Below, piece after piece: positions 1 to 7,683 of a DNA stretch of 64,000 nucleotides (positions within the stretch are counted from its first letter, which is position 1; every line of letters starts with the position of its first letter). Source of the DNA: Mycobacteriales bacterium (GTDB lineage: Bacteria; Actinomycetota; Actinomycetes; BP-191); the NCBI GenBank assembly GCA_035714365.1, contig DASTMB010000061.1, positions 30,996 through 94,995 of the forward strand. The letters are read 5' to 3'. The notes below the pieces were generated by a model. That model worked only from the letters and a program-made list of their open reading frames with translations, searched no databases and was not told the DNA's origin. The position numbers and the translations under genes were made by a program.

Positions 1-2
1 GC

Positions 3-1577
3 AAGACCCTCGTCAGCGGCAGCGGCGGCTGCGCCGAAGCCGCGGTCCACGACGTCCTGGGGCGGGAGTCACGCGCGCTCTACCTGGTCGGCCACGGTGA
101 CGGGGCGCACCTGTCGCTTCCGGACAGTACCGTCGTGTGCGGCCTGCGGGGTGATGTCGAACGGGCCGGCGGGCGAGCGGTCGTCGACGGCTGTCGCGCA
201 GTGCCCACTGGGTGCAAGCGAATCCCTCGTGGCAGCAGCAAGACGCTGGTCCGCGCCCGCGACATCGAGGCCGACATGGTGGCGTTGTTCTCGTGCCGCA
301 GCTTCCTCCCGAGACCGGGAGCGTACCCGTCCGACCTGAGCCTCCTGCTCGCTCTCGCGGAGGCCGGCACCCAGGCCGTCGTCGGCACGACCCGAATGCT
401 GCCTCTCGACAGGACACTGCCGGAGGAGTTCGACGCACTTCTCCGGGAGGGGATTCCGATAGGCGAGGCGGTCGCGTTCCTCAACGACGTGCTCCTCCGC
501 CGCCGTGGGGTGCCGGCCTTCGCGGTCTGGGGCGATCCGGATGCTCGCTTCGACGGCCCGGACCACCACGGGTTGGCCATGGATGTCAGCGCGAGGTGCG
601 ACCGTGCCGATCCTGAGGTCGTCGCCGCCACCGACGGCGAGGACGGGTGGAGCCACGTCGTCCGCGGCCGGACCCGTTTCTACGCGATGTCGCGCACAAC
701 AAACCCGACGCGCTTTCTCGACCAGTCCGGGCAGTTCGCCATGGCGCGCCAGGTGCTCCTGGACATCCAGTCGCGTCTTGCCAACGTCGAGGCGGTAGTA
801 CGCGCGGCACGCTGGTACGCCGAGTCCTGCGACGCGACGACGTACCTCGACCGCCTGCTGGGTCCGTTACAACGTGCGGTCGGCTCGATCAAGAACCAGC
901 TGTGGTTCGGCATCGGCATCCACGCGGCGTCGAGCTCCGCGCTCGGGGTCTGGCAACCGGAGCTCGAGACCTGCGTCATCCGCGCCCGCACGTTGCTGGC
1001 GACGTTGTCCTCGGCGGTTGCCGACATTACCGAGCAGTGGCTCATCCGTGAGGAAGTCGCCGGTACCTCGCTCGCAGACCATCTGTACCCGACGCTCCAC
1101 ACCTTCCGGACACTCCGCGGAGTGGAAGAGCGCGGCGACCGTTGCCGCGACTGCGGCGGCCGCCTGCTGTGGTTCTCCTACGAAGAGAGTGCGCTTGGTC
1201 TGAGCCTGCGTTCTGCGATCGAGTGCGCGACCTGTGGACCTGTCGCCGAGTTCGGCGGCACGCGCACGTTCATCGAGGTGGGCGGCGATCTCCGGCGTGG
1301 CGGGTGGATGGATGTCCAGACGCGGATCGAGCGGAAGTCCCTGTCGCACCGTTCACCGGTGGACGTGGTTCTGCATGCGAAGCCTCGGTCGGGAGTGAAC
1401 CCCGAGGTCGTGCGCCGGGTCACGCTCCCACCGGCCGCATCATGCGCGACGGTCCGCATCCCGCTGCCAGCCGATGCCGGCCACGAAAGCTGGTCGGTCC
1501 GAGCCGCGAGCATCTGCGACGCCGAGATCTCGTTCGCCCGGTGCATGGTGTCGATCCTCGCCACCCGGGCGGTCTGA
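3..1577 (+). CDS. CHAT-domain (caspase-like) protein, 5' end outside window
   Basis: The reading frame is open from the first bases of the window, so the true start lies upstream; the GTG at 135 is internal. The visible 524 residues begin inside a CHAT peptidase fold: a His-Gly pair in LVGHGDG (His at about visible residue 31) and LFSCRSF (Cys at about 98) fit the catalytic dyad, followed by the typical AGTQAVVGTTR stretch and a LLREG-(x)n-A helix. The remaining 300 residues match nothing I recognise, but contain two CxxC pairs (CRDC and CATC, near residues 380 and 412) that could form a zinc ribbon. CHAT proteins are proteases in conflict and cell-death systems; the substrate and partners here are unknown because the 5' neighbours are not visible. 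Confidence 0.72.
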   Translation, partial: KTLVSGSGGCAEAAVHDVLGRESRALYLVGHGDGAHLSLPDSTVVCGLRGDVERAGGRAVVDGCRAVPTGCKRIPRGSSKTLVRARDIEADMVALFSCRSFLPRPGAYPSDLSLLLALAEAGTQAVVGTTRMLPLDRTLPEEFDALLREGIPIGEAVAFLNDVLLRRRGVPAFAVWGDPDARFDGPDHHGLAMDVSARCDRADPEVVAATDGEDGWSHVVRGRTRFYAMSRTTNPTRFLDQSGQFAMARQVLLDIQSRLANVEAVVRAARWYAESCDATTYLDRLLGPLQRAVGSIKNQLWFGIGIHAASSSALGVWQPELETCVIRARTLLATLSSAVADITEQWLIREEVAGTSLADHLYPTLHTFRTLRGVEERGDRCRDCGGRLLWFSYEESALGLSLRSAIECATCGPVAEFGGTRTFIEVGGDLRRGGWMDVQTRIERKSLSHRSPVDVVLHAKPRSGVNPEVVRRVTLPPAASCATVRIPLPADAGHESWSVRAASICDAEISFARCMVSILATRAV

Positions 1578-1635
1578 GCGTGCAGGCAGCGACCACACGG
1601 TCTGCCGGTGCAGGCCTCGGCAGTAGCCTTGGCCT

Positions 1636-2130
1636 GTGCCGCTCGACCTGCTGACGTTCGACGGCGTCGAGGCGTTGCGGGCCTGGGCCGCCGCGCACGC
1701 CGCCGAGGCGGGCGAGGCGTGGCTCGTGCTCGAACGCGTCCGCTACGGCGCGCCCGTGCCCGCGCTGCGGTTCGCGCCCGCGGCCGAGGTGCTCGCCGAG
1801 CACGGCCTGGTGCCGGGCGAGCGCGCGGCCGTCGACGCCGACCGGTACGCGGTGCGGTTCGCGCCCGGGAAGGTCAAGGCGCGGCGCGCGCCGGCGTGGG
1901 CGGAGGGGCCGCACGAGGAGCCGGTGCTGTCGGCGGAGTACGACGAGCGGCTGCGCACCGACCCGGCGGCGTGGGCGTTCTTCGAGCAGCAGCCGCCGCG
2001 CTACCGCCGGGCGGCGATCTGGTGGGTGATGAGCGGCAAGGCGGAGGCGACGCGCGAACGCCGCATCGCGGCGCTGGTGGAGGCGTGCGCGGCGGGCGAG
2101 CGCGTCCCCGCGCTGGTCCGCAACCTGTAG
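1636..2130 (+). CDS. YdeI/OmpD-associated family protein
   Basis: This 164-residue protein has the YdeI/OmpD-associated layout. The N-terminal half fits the family start (LTFDGVEALRAWAA, then a WLVLERVRYG strand). The C-terminal third has the diagnostic pattern WAFFEQQPPRYRR, then WWVMSGKAEATRERRI, ending in a short basic helix. The family is annotated as bacteriocin-protection or unknown; no enzyme activity is established. The start is a GTG without a clear Shine-Dalgarno sequence, 58 bp after the CHAT gene, so either the start is uncertain or the transcript is leaderless. It faces the next gene (convergent). Confidence 0.8.
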   Translation: MPLDLLTFDGVEALRAWAAAHAAEAGEAWLVLERVRYGAPVPALRFAPAAEVLAEHGLVPGERAAVDADRYAVRFAPGKVKARRAPAWAEGPHEEPVLSAEYDERLRTDPAAWAFFEQQPPRYRRAAIWWVMSGKAEATRERRIAALVEACAAGERVPALVRNL

Positions 2131-2158
2131 CCGCACCGCCCGCGGCGCGCGCCGGCGA

Positions 2159-2605
2159 TCACCCGGTCGCGCAGGCCACGGTGTCGGCGGTCGGGGTGAC
2201 CGGGTCGCCGGGCTCGAGCGGGTTCGACGCCGCGGTGAGGATGTCGTCCAGGCTCTCGTCCGGCGCCGGCGGGCAGGCGGGAGCGCACGCCTGGATGTCC
2301 CAGTCGTCGGGGTGCTGCACACCCCACGCCTCCGTCTCCACGAAGATGTACGGCGGGTCGTCGTGCGGGTCGCCGCCCCAGCCTTCCGGCGGGTCGCCGC
2401 TGAGCTTGGTGTAGCCGCAGAGCACACCGCCGCTGCCGTCGCCGGTACCGATCGGCGGCTTGCCGATGGCGTTGGTGAGCAGGTCCTTGACCGTCGACGG
2501 GTCTACGCACATGTCGCCGGAGCAGACGGTCGCCCCGGCGGGGGACGCGGTGATCGCGACGGCGGCCACGCACGCGAGCAGGACGCGGCGGGTGGTGAGG
2601 CGCAT
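2159..2605 (-). CDS. small secreted protein, unknown function
   Basis: This 148-residue protein has a clear signal peptide (basic MRLTTRR, hydrophobic core, cut near SPAGA). The mature part is acidic and holds seven cysteines (CSGDMC, VLCGY, ACAPAC, VACATG), suggesting disulfides outside the cell. I recognise no domain. It starts 17 bp after the stop of the upstream sigma-factor gene on the same strand, so the two are probably cotranscribed, and the sigma factor or its extracytoplasmic tail may act with it; that link is inference. Confidence 0.7.
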   Translation of the reverse strand: MRLTTRRVLLACVAAVAITASPAGATVCSGDMCVDPSTVKDLLTNAIGKPPIGTGDGSGGVLCGYTKLSGDPPEGWGGDPHDDPPYIFVETEAWGVQHPDDWDIQACAPACPPAPDESLDDILTAASNPLEPGDPVTPTADTVACATG

Positions 2606-2622
2606 GGCGGGCTTCCTTCGGG

Positions 2623-3579
2623 TCAGGACGGGCGGCAGCTCACACCGCGGGAGGACACGCTGGGGCCGTACTCGAGGCACCGGTGCAGGCCGGCGCCGGG
2701 CTCGTAACGGTCGAGGGGGACGCAGGTGTCGACGTGCGGCACGCGCGCGTCGCACGGGTCCGTGGGGATGGCGGTCGGGATCGGCAGCGTGGGCCGCGGG
2801 TCCGGCGAGGCGACCGGGTCGGGTGCGGCCGGTTGCGGGACCGGCGCCGGAGCGGGCGCCGCCGCCTCGGCCGTGACCCGGAACGGCGTCACGGCGGGCG
2901 CGAGCGGCCGGCGGGGCGGCGCGGCGGCGCGCGGCGGCCGGGCGGCGGCCGGTGCCGGGGGCAGCGCGGTCGCCGGACCGCCCGGGCCGAGCGCGGCACT
3001 GCTGACGAACGCCGCCATCGCCACCGCGACCGCGGGCGTGTCCAGCCGCAGTCCGGCGCCGCGCCGGCGCAGCCGCGCGACCAGCACCCAGGCGGTGGCG
3101 ACGGCGGCACGCACGTAGGCGCGGGCGCGGGACAGCAGCGACTCGACGGCCTTGTACGACAGCCCCATGCGCGCCGCGATCTCGTGGCAGCTCAGACCGT
3201 CGGCCTTCGCGACGAGCGCGACCCGCTGCGACTCGGGCAGCGCGGCGACGTGGCGCGCGACCCAGGCCGCCTCGCCGCGGTTGCACGCGGCCTCCTCGGG
3301 CGACGGCTCGTCCACGAACCACGGCACCAGCTTGCGGCCGACCTTCGCGTCGTGCGCGTGCGCGCGGTACCGGTCGGCGCACAGCCGCATGGTCGTGGCG
3401 GCGAGAAACTCCACGACCCGCGCCTCGTCGAGGTTCGCGAAGCCGACGCAACGCACCATCGCCTCCTGCGCGCAGTCCTCCGCGTCGTCGCGGGACATGC
3501 CGCGGCTCAGCGCGATGCGCACGAGGTACGTGCGGTGCGGCAGCACGAGCTGCCACCGCCGCCGCTCGACGGACTCCAC
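2623..3579 (-). CDS. ECF-type sigma factor with C-terminal membrane segment and Cys-rich tail
   Basis: The first 165 residues are an ECF sigma factor: region 2 (DDAEDCAQEAMVR, then the FLAATTMRLCADRYR helix) and region 4 with a helix-turn-helix (LSCHEIAARMGLSYKAVESLLSR cut short here as HEIAARMGLS, near 132-155). Unlike a normal ECF factor it continues with a hydrophobic segment at about 178-197, a Pro/Ala-rich linker and a tail with four cysteines ending in SCRPS. This predicts a membrane-tethered sigma factor with an extracytoplasmic sensor. I chose the GTG at 3579, preceded by GGGGGTAGGG; an upstream ATG at 3639 (GAAGGA just before it) would add 20 arginine-rich residues. Two similar proteins occur in this window, at 38330 and 47615. 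Confidence 0.8.
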   Translation of the reverse strand: MESVERRRWQLVLPHRTYLVRIALSRGMSRDDAEDCAQEAMVRCVGFANLDEARVVEFLAATTMRLCADRYRAHAHDAKVGRKLVPWFVDEPSPEEAACNRGEAAWVARHVAALPESQRVALVAKADGLSCHEIAARMGLSYKAVESLLSRARAYVRAAVATAWVLVARLRRRGAGLRLDTPAVAVAMAAFVSSAALGPGGPATALPPAPAAARPPRAAAPPRRPLAPAVTPFRVTAEAAAPAPAPVPQPAAPDPVASPDPRPTLPIPTAIPTDPCDARVPHVDTCVPLDRYEPGAGLHRCLEYGPSVSSRGVSCRPS

Positions 3580-3608
3580 CCCTACCCCCTTGCCCACCCG
3601 TGCCCGGG

Positions 3609-3629
3609 CGTCCGTCCGATGTACGGACG
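3609..3629. promoter_or_regulatory. palindrome at the sigma-factor gene start
   Basis: CGTCCGT (3609-3615) and ACGGACG (3623-3629) form a perfect inverted repeat with a 7-nt spacer; an alternative pairing is CGTCCG/CGGACG with a 5-nt spacer. It lies 30 bp upstream of the chosen GTG start of the sigma-factor gene and would be inside the coding region only if the ATG at 3639 is used. It could be an operator. Confidence 0.35.
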
Positions 3630-3690
3630 AACGAGGCATGTCCTTCGCGCTTTTTTTCGCGACCCCTCTCTCGGCGGCTGTGGCGGTCCG

Positions 3691-5175
3691 TCAGGGCAGG
3701 CAGGCGACGGCGTGCGCGGTGGTCCGGTCGGCGGTCGCGCCGTCGCCGAGCTGGCCCCAGGTGTCGTCCCCCCACGCGGTGACGGCGCGGTCGCCGCGGA
3801 TGGCGAGCGAGTGCAGGTACCCGGCGGCGACGGCGGTCGCGCCCAGCACGCCGGTCACCCGCACCGGCGCGGTGCGGTCGGTGGTGGAGCCGTCGCCGAG
3901 CTGGCCGTTGCGGTTGGCGCCCCACGCCCACACGCTGCCGTCGGAGAGCGCGGCGACGGAGTGCGCGCCGCCGCCCGCGACGGCGACCGCGCCCGCCAGG
4001 CCCGGCACGGCTACCGGCGCGTGCCGCGCGGTCGTGGTGCCGTCACCGAGCTGGCCGGACGCGTTGGCGCCCCACGCCTGGACGCCCGCGGCGGTCACGG
4101 CGAGCGAGTGGTCGTTGCCGGCCGCGATCGCGGTGGCGCCGGTGACCCCGGTGACCTGGACGGGTGTGAGCCGGCGCGTGACGGACCCGTCGCCGAGCTG
4201 GCCGGCGCCGTTGTAGCCCCACGCCCAGACCGTCCCGTCGGAACGCAGCGCCAGCGAGTGGCCCCCGCCCGCCGCCACGGCGGTGACGTTCGTCAGGCCG
4301 GTCACCTGGACCGGCGTCGTGGCGTTGGCGGTGGTGCCGTCGCCGAGCTGCCCGTCGCCGTTGGCGCCCCAGGCCCAGACCGTGCCGTCCGAACGCAGCG
4401 CCAGCGAGTGGCCCCCACCCGCGGCGACGGCGGTGACGCCGCTCAGGCCGCCGACCGCGACGGGCGCGGCGCTGTCCGCGGTGCCGCCGTTGCCGAGGGC
4501 GCCGTCCGCGCCGGAGCCCCAGGCGCGGACGGTGCCGCCCGGCAGCAGCGCGAGCGAGTGCGCGGCGCCGGCGGCGACCGCGGTGGCGGTGACGCCGGTG
4601 CCGACCGGGACGGCGCGGTCGGTGGCGGTGCCGTCGCCGAGCTGGCCGGAGTCGTTGGCGCCCCAGGCCCAGACCGTGTGGTCGCTGTCGCGGATCGCGA
4701 GCGAGTGGCCCGCGCCCGCGGCGGCGCCGCTCGTGGTGAGGCACGAGACGGCGGTGACCGACAGCGTGAAGTTCGACGTCGTCGCCGGCGTCGTCGAGCC
4801 GGGCACGACCGGGTTGAGCGTGACCTCGATCCACACGACGCCGGGGGCGGTGATCGTGCACGACTGCACCGTCGCCCCGGGGGTCGGCGGGGGGCAGAGG
4901 GTGCCGGCGCCGGCCCCGCAGCCGTCGTAGACCTGCAACGTCACCGCGCCCGTGCTGGGCGTCGCGGTGACGACGCGCGGCACCGTCGCCGGGCCGTGCT
5001 TCCACCAGCGGCTCGTCGCGGCGACGCCCACGGTGTGCTGGACCGTCGCCGACCAGGTGCCGAGGTCGGGGGCGCCGGTGCAGTCGTCCGCCGACGCGGG
5101 CGCAGCGACGGCGAGCACCGACGCGGTCACCGCCGCGGCGACGCCGAGCCGGCCGGCCGTCCTCCTGCTGCTCAC
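3691..5175 (-). CDS. secreted RCC1-repeat beta-propeller protein
   Basis: The start is the GTG at 5175, preceded by GGAGGGAG at correct spacing; a signal peptide follows (SSRRTAGR, hydrophobic core, cut near APASA). Residues 30-150 form a beta-rich domain with a Cys pair. From about 155 to the end there are seven RCC1 units of about 48 residues, each of the form HSLAL-(x)n-VWAWG-x3-GQLGDGT, enough for one closed seven-bladed propeller. The closing CLP cysteine may pair with CLTT before the first blade. Bacterial extracellular RCC1 proteins are presumed to bind proteins or sugars; the ligand is unknown. It sits between other secreted-protein genes and the sigma factor. Confidence 0.88.
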   Translation of the reverse strand: MSSRRTAGRLGVAAAVTASVLAVAAPASADDCTGAPDLGTWSATVQHTVGVAATSRWWKHGPATVPRVVTATPSTGAVTLQVYDGCGAGAGTLCPPPTPGATVQSCTITAPGVVWIEVTLNPVVPGSTTPATTSNFTLSVTAVSCLTTSGAAAGAGHSLAIRDSDHTVWAWGANDSGQLGDGTATDRAVPVGTGVTATAVAAGAAHSLALLPGGTVRAWGSGADGALGNGGTADSAAPVAVGGLSGVTAVAAGGGHSLALRSDGTVWAWGANGDGQLGDGTTANATTPVQVTGLTNVTAVAAGGGHSLALRSDGTVWAWGYNGAGQLGDGSVTRRLTPVQVTGVTGATAIAAGNDHSLAVTAAGVQAWGANASGQLGDGTTTARHAPVAVPGLAGAVAVAGGGAHSVAALSDGSVWAWGANRNGQLGDGSTTDRTAPVRVTGVLGATAVAAGYLHSLAIRGDRAVTAWGDDTWGQLGDGATADRTTAHAVACLP

Positions 5176-5188
5176 GGTTCTCCCTCCG

Positions 5189-5226
5189 CCGCGTGCCGCC
5201 ACGGGGGCACCCGTGGCGGCACGCGG
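5189..5226 (-). terminator. 17-bp perfect stem-loop between secreted-protein genes
   Basis: A perfect 17-bp inverted repeat (5189-5205 with 5210-5226) encloses a 4-nt loop in the 57-bp gap after the stop of the 5233 gene and before the RCC1 gene. There is no T-run, as is common for actinobacterial terminators. It may end or attenuate transcription within the minus-strand cluster. Confidence 0.6.
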
Positions 5227-5232
5227 ACCTCG

Positions 5233-6231
5233 TCAGCCGACCGGCTTCGGCACCGTCTCGAACGGCCACGCCACGCCCGGCTCGTAGCAGTCGACCGTGT
5301 AGGCGCCGGTGGCGTTCACCGCGCCGTTGATCCCGGCCGCCCGGCAGCGCACGACGCCGGCCGTGCCGAGGTAGACGTTCGGGCTGTGGTTGGTCACGAC
5401 GCTGGAGCCGCCGTTGGAGACCTCGGCCGTCTCGAGCACGCTCGGCTCGTCGCAGGTGAGGTGGCCCTTCACCGTCCCGGGACCGGTCGGCGCGCTCGTG
5501 GAGAACGCCTTGGCGGTGAGGATGAACGACGCGCAGTCGTAGGCGACCTCGGGGTCGAACTTCTCCACGCACGACACCTGGATCTTCGGCGAGTACTGGA
5601 TCTCGCAGGTGAACGAGCTGGCGTCGGCGTACACGCCGCTCAGCGTCATCTTCGGGAGGTTGCCGGCGTTCGTCTCGAGCGTGATGTGGCCGTACGCCGC
5701 CAGGTGGACCTGCGACTCGGTGTTGTCGAACGGGCCGGTGCAGTGCGGGTCAACCGCGTCGGTCCACCCGTCGCCGTCGTTGTCGACGCCGTCGCTGCAC
5801 TCGGCGGCCGTTGCGCCCTGGGCGGTGAGGCTGTAGTTCGAGCCGGCGCCGCCGCTGGGGTCGTACTTCACGCGGATCTTGACCAGCCCGGTCTGGGGGA
5901 CCGGGCACTGCGCCGGCCCGAGGCTGGTCGCGCTGCCGGTGCAGAACGGCGTCAGCGGGCAGCCCGCGCCGTAGACCTCCAGCGTGTCCGCCCCGTCCAG
6001 CGCGGTGAGGACGACGAGCCGGCCGGCGACGTTGGTGCTGTGCTCGTACCACTCCTCCGGGTTGTACGAGGCGACCGCGCCGGTGCGCGTCTGCGTGTCC
6101 ATCTCCGCGGCGCCGGGCGTGCCCATCGCGTACGCGGTCGAGCAGGTGTTGGCGAGCGCGGGCGTCGCCGACACCGTCAACGCGGCGGCGACGACCACGG
6201 CGCCGAGCACCGCGTGCAGGAGCCTTCTCAT
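5233..6231 (-). CDS. secreted protein with calcium-loop-like motif
   Basis: This 332-residue protein starts at an ATG behind GAGGGAA and has a signal peptide (MRRLLHAV, hydrophobic core, cut near TPALA). Residues 25-135 form a beta-rich domain similar in style to the first domain of the neighbouring RCC1 protein. At about 140-160 is CSDGVDNDGDGWTD, a DxDxDG-type loop like those in secreted calcium-binding repeats. The C-terminal half has six cysteines and no recognised domain. It is the middle member of a run of three secreted-protein genes on this strand. Confidence 0.75.
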   Translation of the reverse strand: MRRLLHAVLGAVVVAAALTVSATPALANTCSTAYAMGTPGAAEMDTQTRTGAVASYNPEEWYEHSTNVAGRLVVLTALDGADTLEVYGAGCPLTPFCTGSATSLGPAQCPVPQTGLVKIRVKYDPSGGAGSNYSLTAQGATAAECSDGVDNDGDGWTDAVDPHCTGPFDNTESQVHLAAYGHITLETNAGNLPKMTLSGVYADASSFTCEIQYSPKIQVSCVEKFDPEVAYDCASFILTAKAFSTSAPTGPGTVKGHLTCDEPSVLETAEVSNGGSSVVTNHSPNVYLGTAGVVRCRAAGINGAVNATGAYTVDCYEPGVAWPFETVPKPVG

Positions 6232-6265
6232 CGTTCCCTCCCGGGACTCGTAGGGGTTCTCGCGG

Positions 6266-7441
6266 CTACGCGCGCGCGGCGTCGACGCAGGACAGCGCGT
6301 AGGCGAGGGTGGAGCGGAACATCTGCTGGGCCGCGGGGCGGCCGGCGGCGGCGCGGTCGTCGATCGGCTGCCCGGTGACGACCTGGCACCCGGCGCCGCC
6401 GGCGTAGTGACCGGCGAGCGCGACGGCGGCGCCGTTGGCTCGGGTGGCGAGCGGGTCGCCGAGCGGCTGCGCGAAGTACGACGGCCAGGGCGCCGCGAAC
6501 GTGTCGAACGCCGACATGCTCCAGCCGGCCAGCGTGCCGTTGACCGCGCCGACGGTCGGGAGCTGGTTGACGTGCGTGAGGTGCGCCATGCCGGACGGCG
6601 TGACCGTGACGTCGTTGGCGAACGTGCTCGCGACCGTGAGCGGCTGCCCGGCCGTCGGCAACCACGACCACGAACTCTGGCCGGCGCTCTGGCCGTAGAC
6701 GGCGATGCCGCGCGCGTCACCCGACCGGAGCCAGGTGTCGATGTCGGCCGTGTGGGTGCCGAGCGCGCTGACCGTCGCCGCCTGCGCCTCGCTGCCGACG
6801 AGGATCGCGTCGTAGGTGTCGAGCAGCGTGTACGGCAGCACGAGCGGGACCAGGAGGTCGTAGCAGAGCGCGTCGGCCGGGACCGTGGGCGTGGGCGGGC
6901 ACGGCGGGATCTGTGCCTGCGCGAACGCCGTCGTCAGCGACGAGTTCCCGGTGTCGGCGGCGAGGATGCGCCGTGGCTGGAACTGCGCGCCCGCGACGAC
7001 GACCGCCTTCTGGTTCGACTGCGGGCAGCAGTCGTCCCACGTGACGACGTACGGCGTGGGCGTCGACGTGGCCGGGTACCTCCAGGTGATGTCGATGCGG
7101 ACCAGCGGGACGCTCGGGTCGGGCTGGGCCCGGCTCCACGTGAACGACGACCCGTCGCTGAACGTGCTCGTGGTCGGCGAGACGTTGCCGACGTAAGCGC
7201 CGTTGTCGATGCCGTCGGGCACCCAGCCGTACCGCGGCGTCGCCTCACCGGTGTCCCAGGAGAACGCGCCGCCGCAGCAGTTGCCGCTGTAGTTGAAGTC
7301 GACCCGCAACGTGATCTCGCCGTTGGTCGGGTTGCCGTTGACCTGGTAGGCGACCATCGCGCGGATGTGGTCGGCGGCCGCCGGCCGCGCCGTCGCGATC
7401 ATCACGAGCACGACGGCGAGCACCGTGCGCAGAACCTTCAT
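6266..7441 (-). CDS. large secreted protein, unknown function
   Basis: This 391-residue protein begins with a signal peptide (MKVLRTVLAVVLVMIA, cut near RPAAA). The mature chain starts with a beta-rich region with paired cysteines (GNCCGG and DDCCPQ), then an alpha/beta stretch in which AILVGSEAQ and IAVYGQSAGQ alternate with helices. The latter resembles a flavodoxin-like or GATase-like arrangement, but I cannot name a family. It is the first gene of the minus-strand secreted cluster and starts about 240 bp from the divergent recombinase gene. Confidence 0.7.
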   Translation of the reverse strand: MKVLRTVLAVVLVMIATARPAAADHIRAMVAYQVNGNPTNGEITLRVDFNYSGNCCGGAFSWDTGEATPRYGWVPDGIDNGAYVGNVSPTTSTFSDGSSFTWSRAQPDPSVPLVRIDITWRYPATSTPTPYVVTWDDCCPQSNQKAVVVAGAQFQPRRILAADTGNSSLTTAFAQAQIPPCPPTPTVPADALCYDLLVPLVLPYTLLDTYDAILVGSEAQAATVSALGTHTADIDTWLRSGDARGIAVYGQSAGQSSWSWLPTAGQPLTVASTFANDVTVTPSGMAHLTHVNQLPTVGAVNGTLAGWSMSAFDTFAAPWPSYFAQPLGDPLATRANGAAVALAGHYAGGAGCQVVTGQPIDDRAAAGRPAAQQMFRSTLAYALSCVDAARA

Positions 7442-7594
7442 CGTGACCCCCTGCTCGTAGTCCGGGCTGGCTGCCCGGTGTTGTACGGAGCGGGGTGCGC
7501 GGTCCTTCGGTGCGGCTACTTCTGCCCGTGGTAGAGCTTGTCTTTCACGGAAGATCCTCCCTGACCTGCGGAAACGGCGTGTCGGGATGCCTCG

Positions 7595-7614
7595 GTGGCA
7601 ACACCGTGGCAACA
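7595..7614 (+). repeat. tandem 9-bp direct repeat upstream of the recombinase gene
   Basis: GTGGCAACA occurs at 7595-7603 and 7606-7614, 11 bp apart (one helical turn), about 70 bp before the recombinase start. This spacing suits a recombinase arm site or another dimer-binding site. No second copy was noticed elsewhere in the window. Confidence 0.35.
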
Positions 7615-7683
7615 ATCCTCGCCCGGCCGCCGGTTCGTGGCCCGACCCACGCACCACGGCCAACCGTAGCAAGGAGCACGGCC

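Noticed and set aside
3691..4720. Tandem repeats of about 150 bp
   Set aside because: They encode the seven RCC1 blades and are explained by the protein.
2683..6378. Very long plus-strand ORF of 1231 codons opposite the secreted cluster
   Set aside because: It is an arginine- and glycine-rich shadow of the minus-strand genes, created by GC-rich codon bias; all five minus-strand genes have signals, ribosome sites and domains.
7442..7683. Possible tRNA or tRNA fragment as an attachment site for the recombinase
   Set aside because: No cloverleaf, TTCGA loop or CCA end could be drawn in this gap or in 8914-9204.
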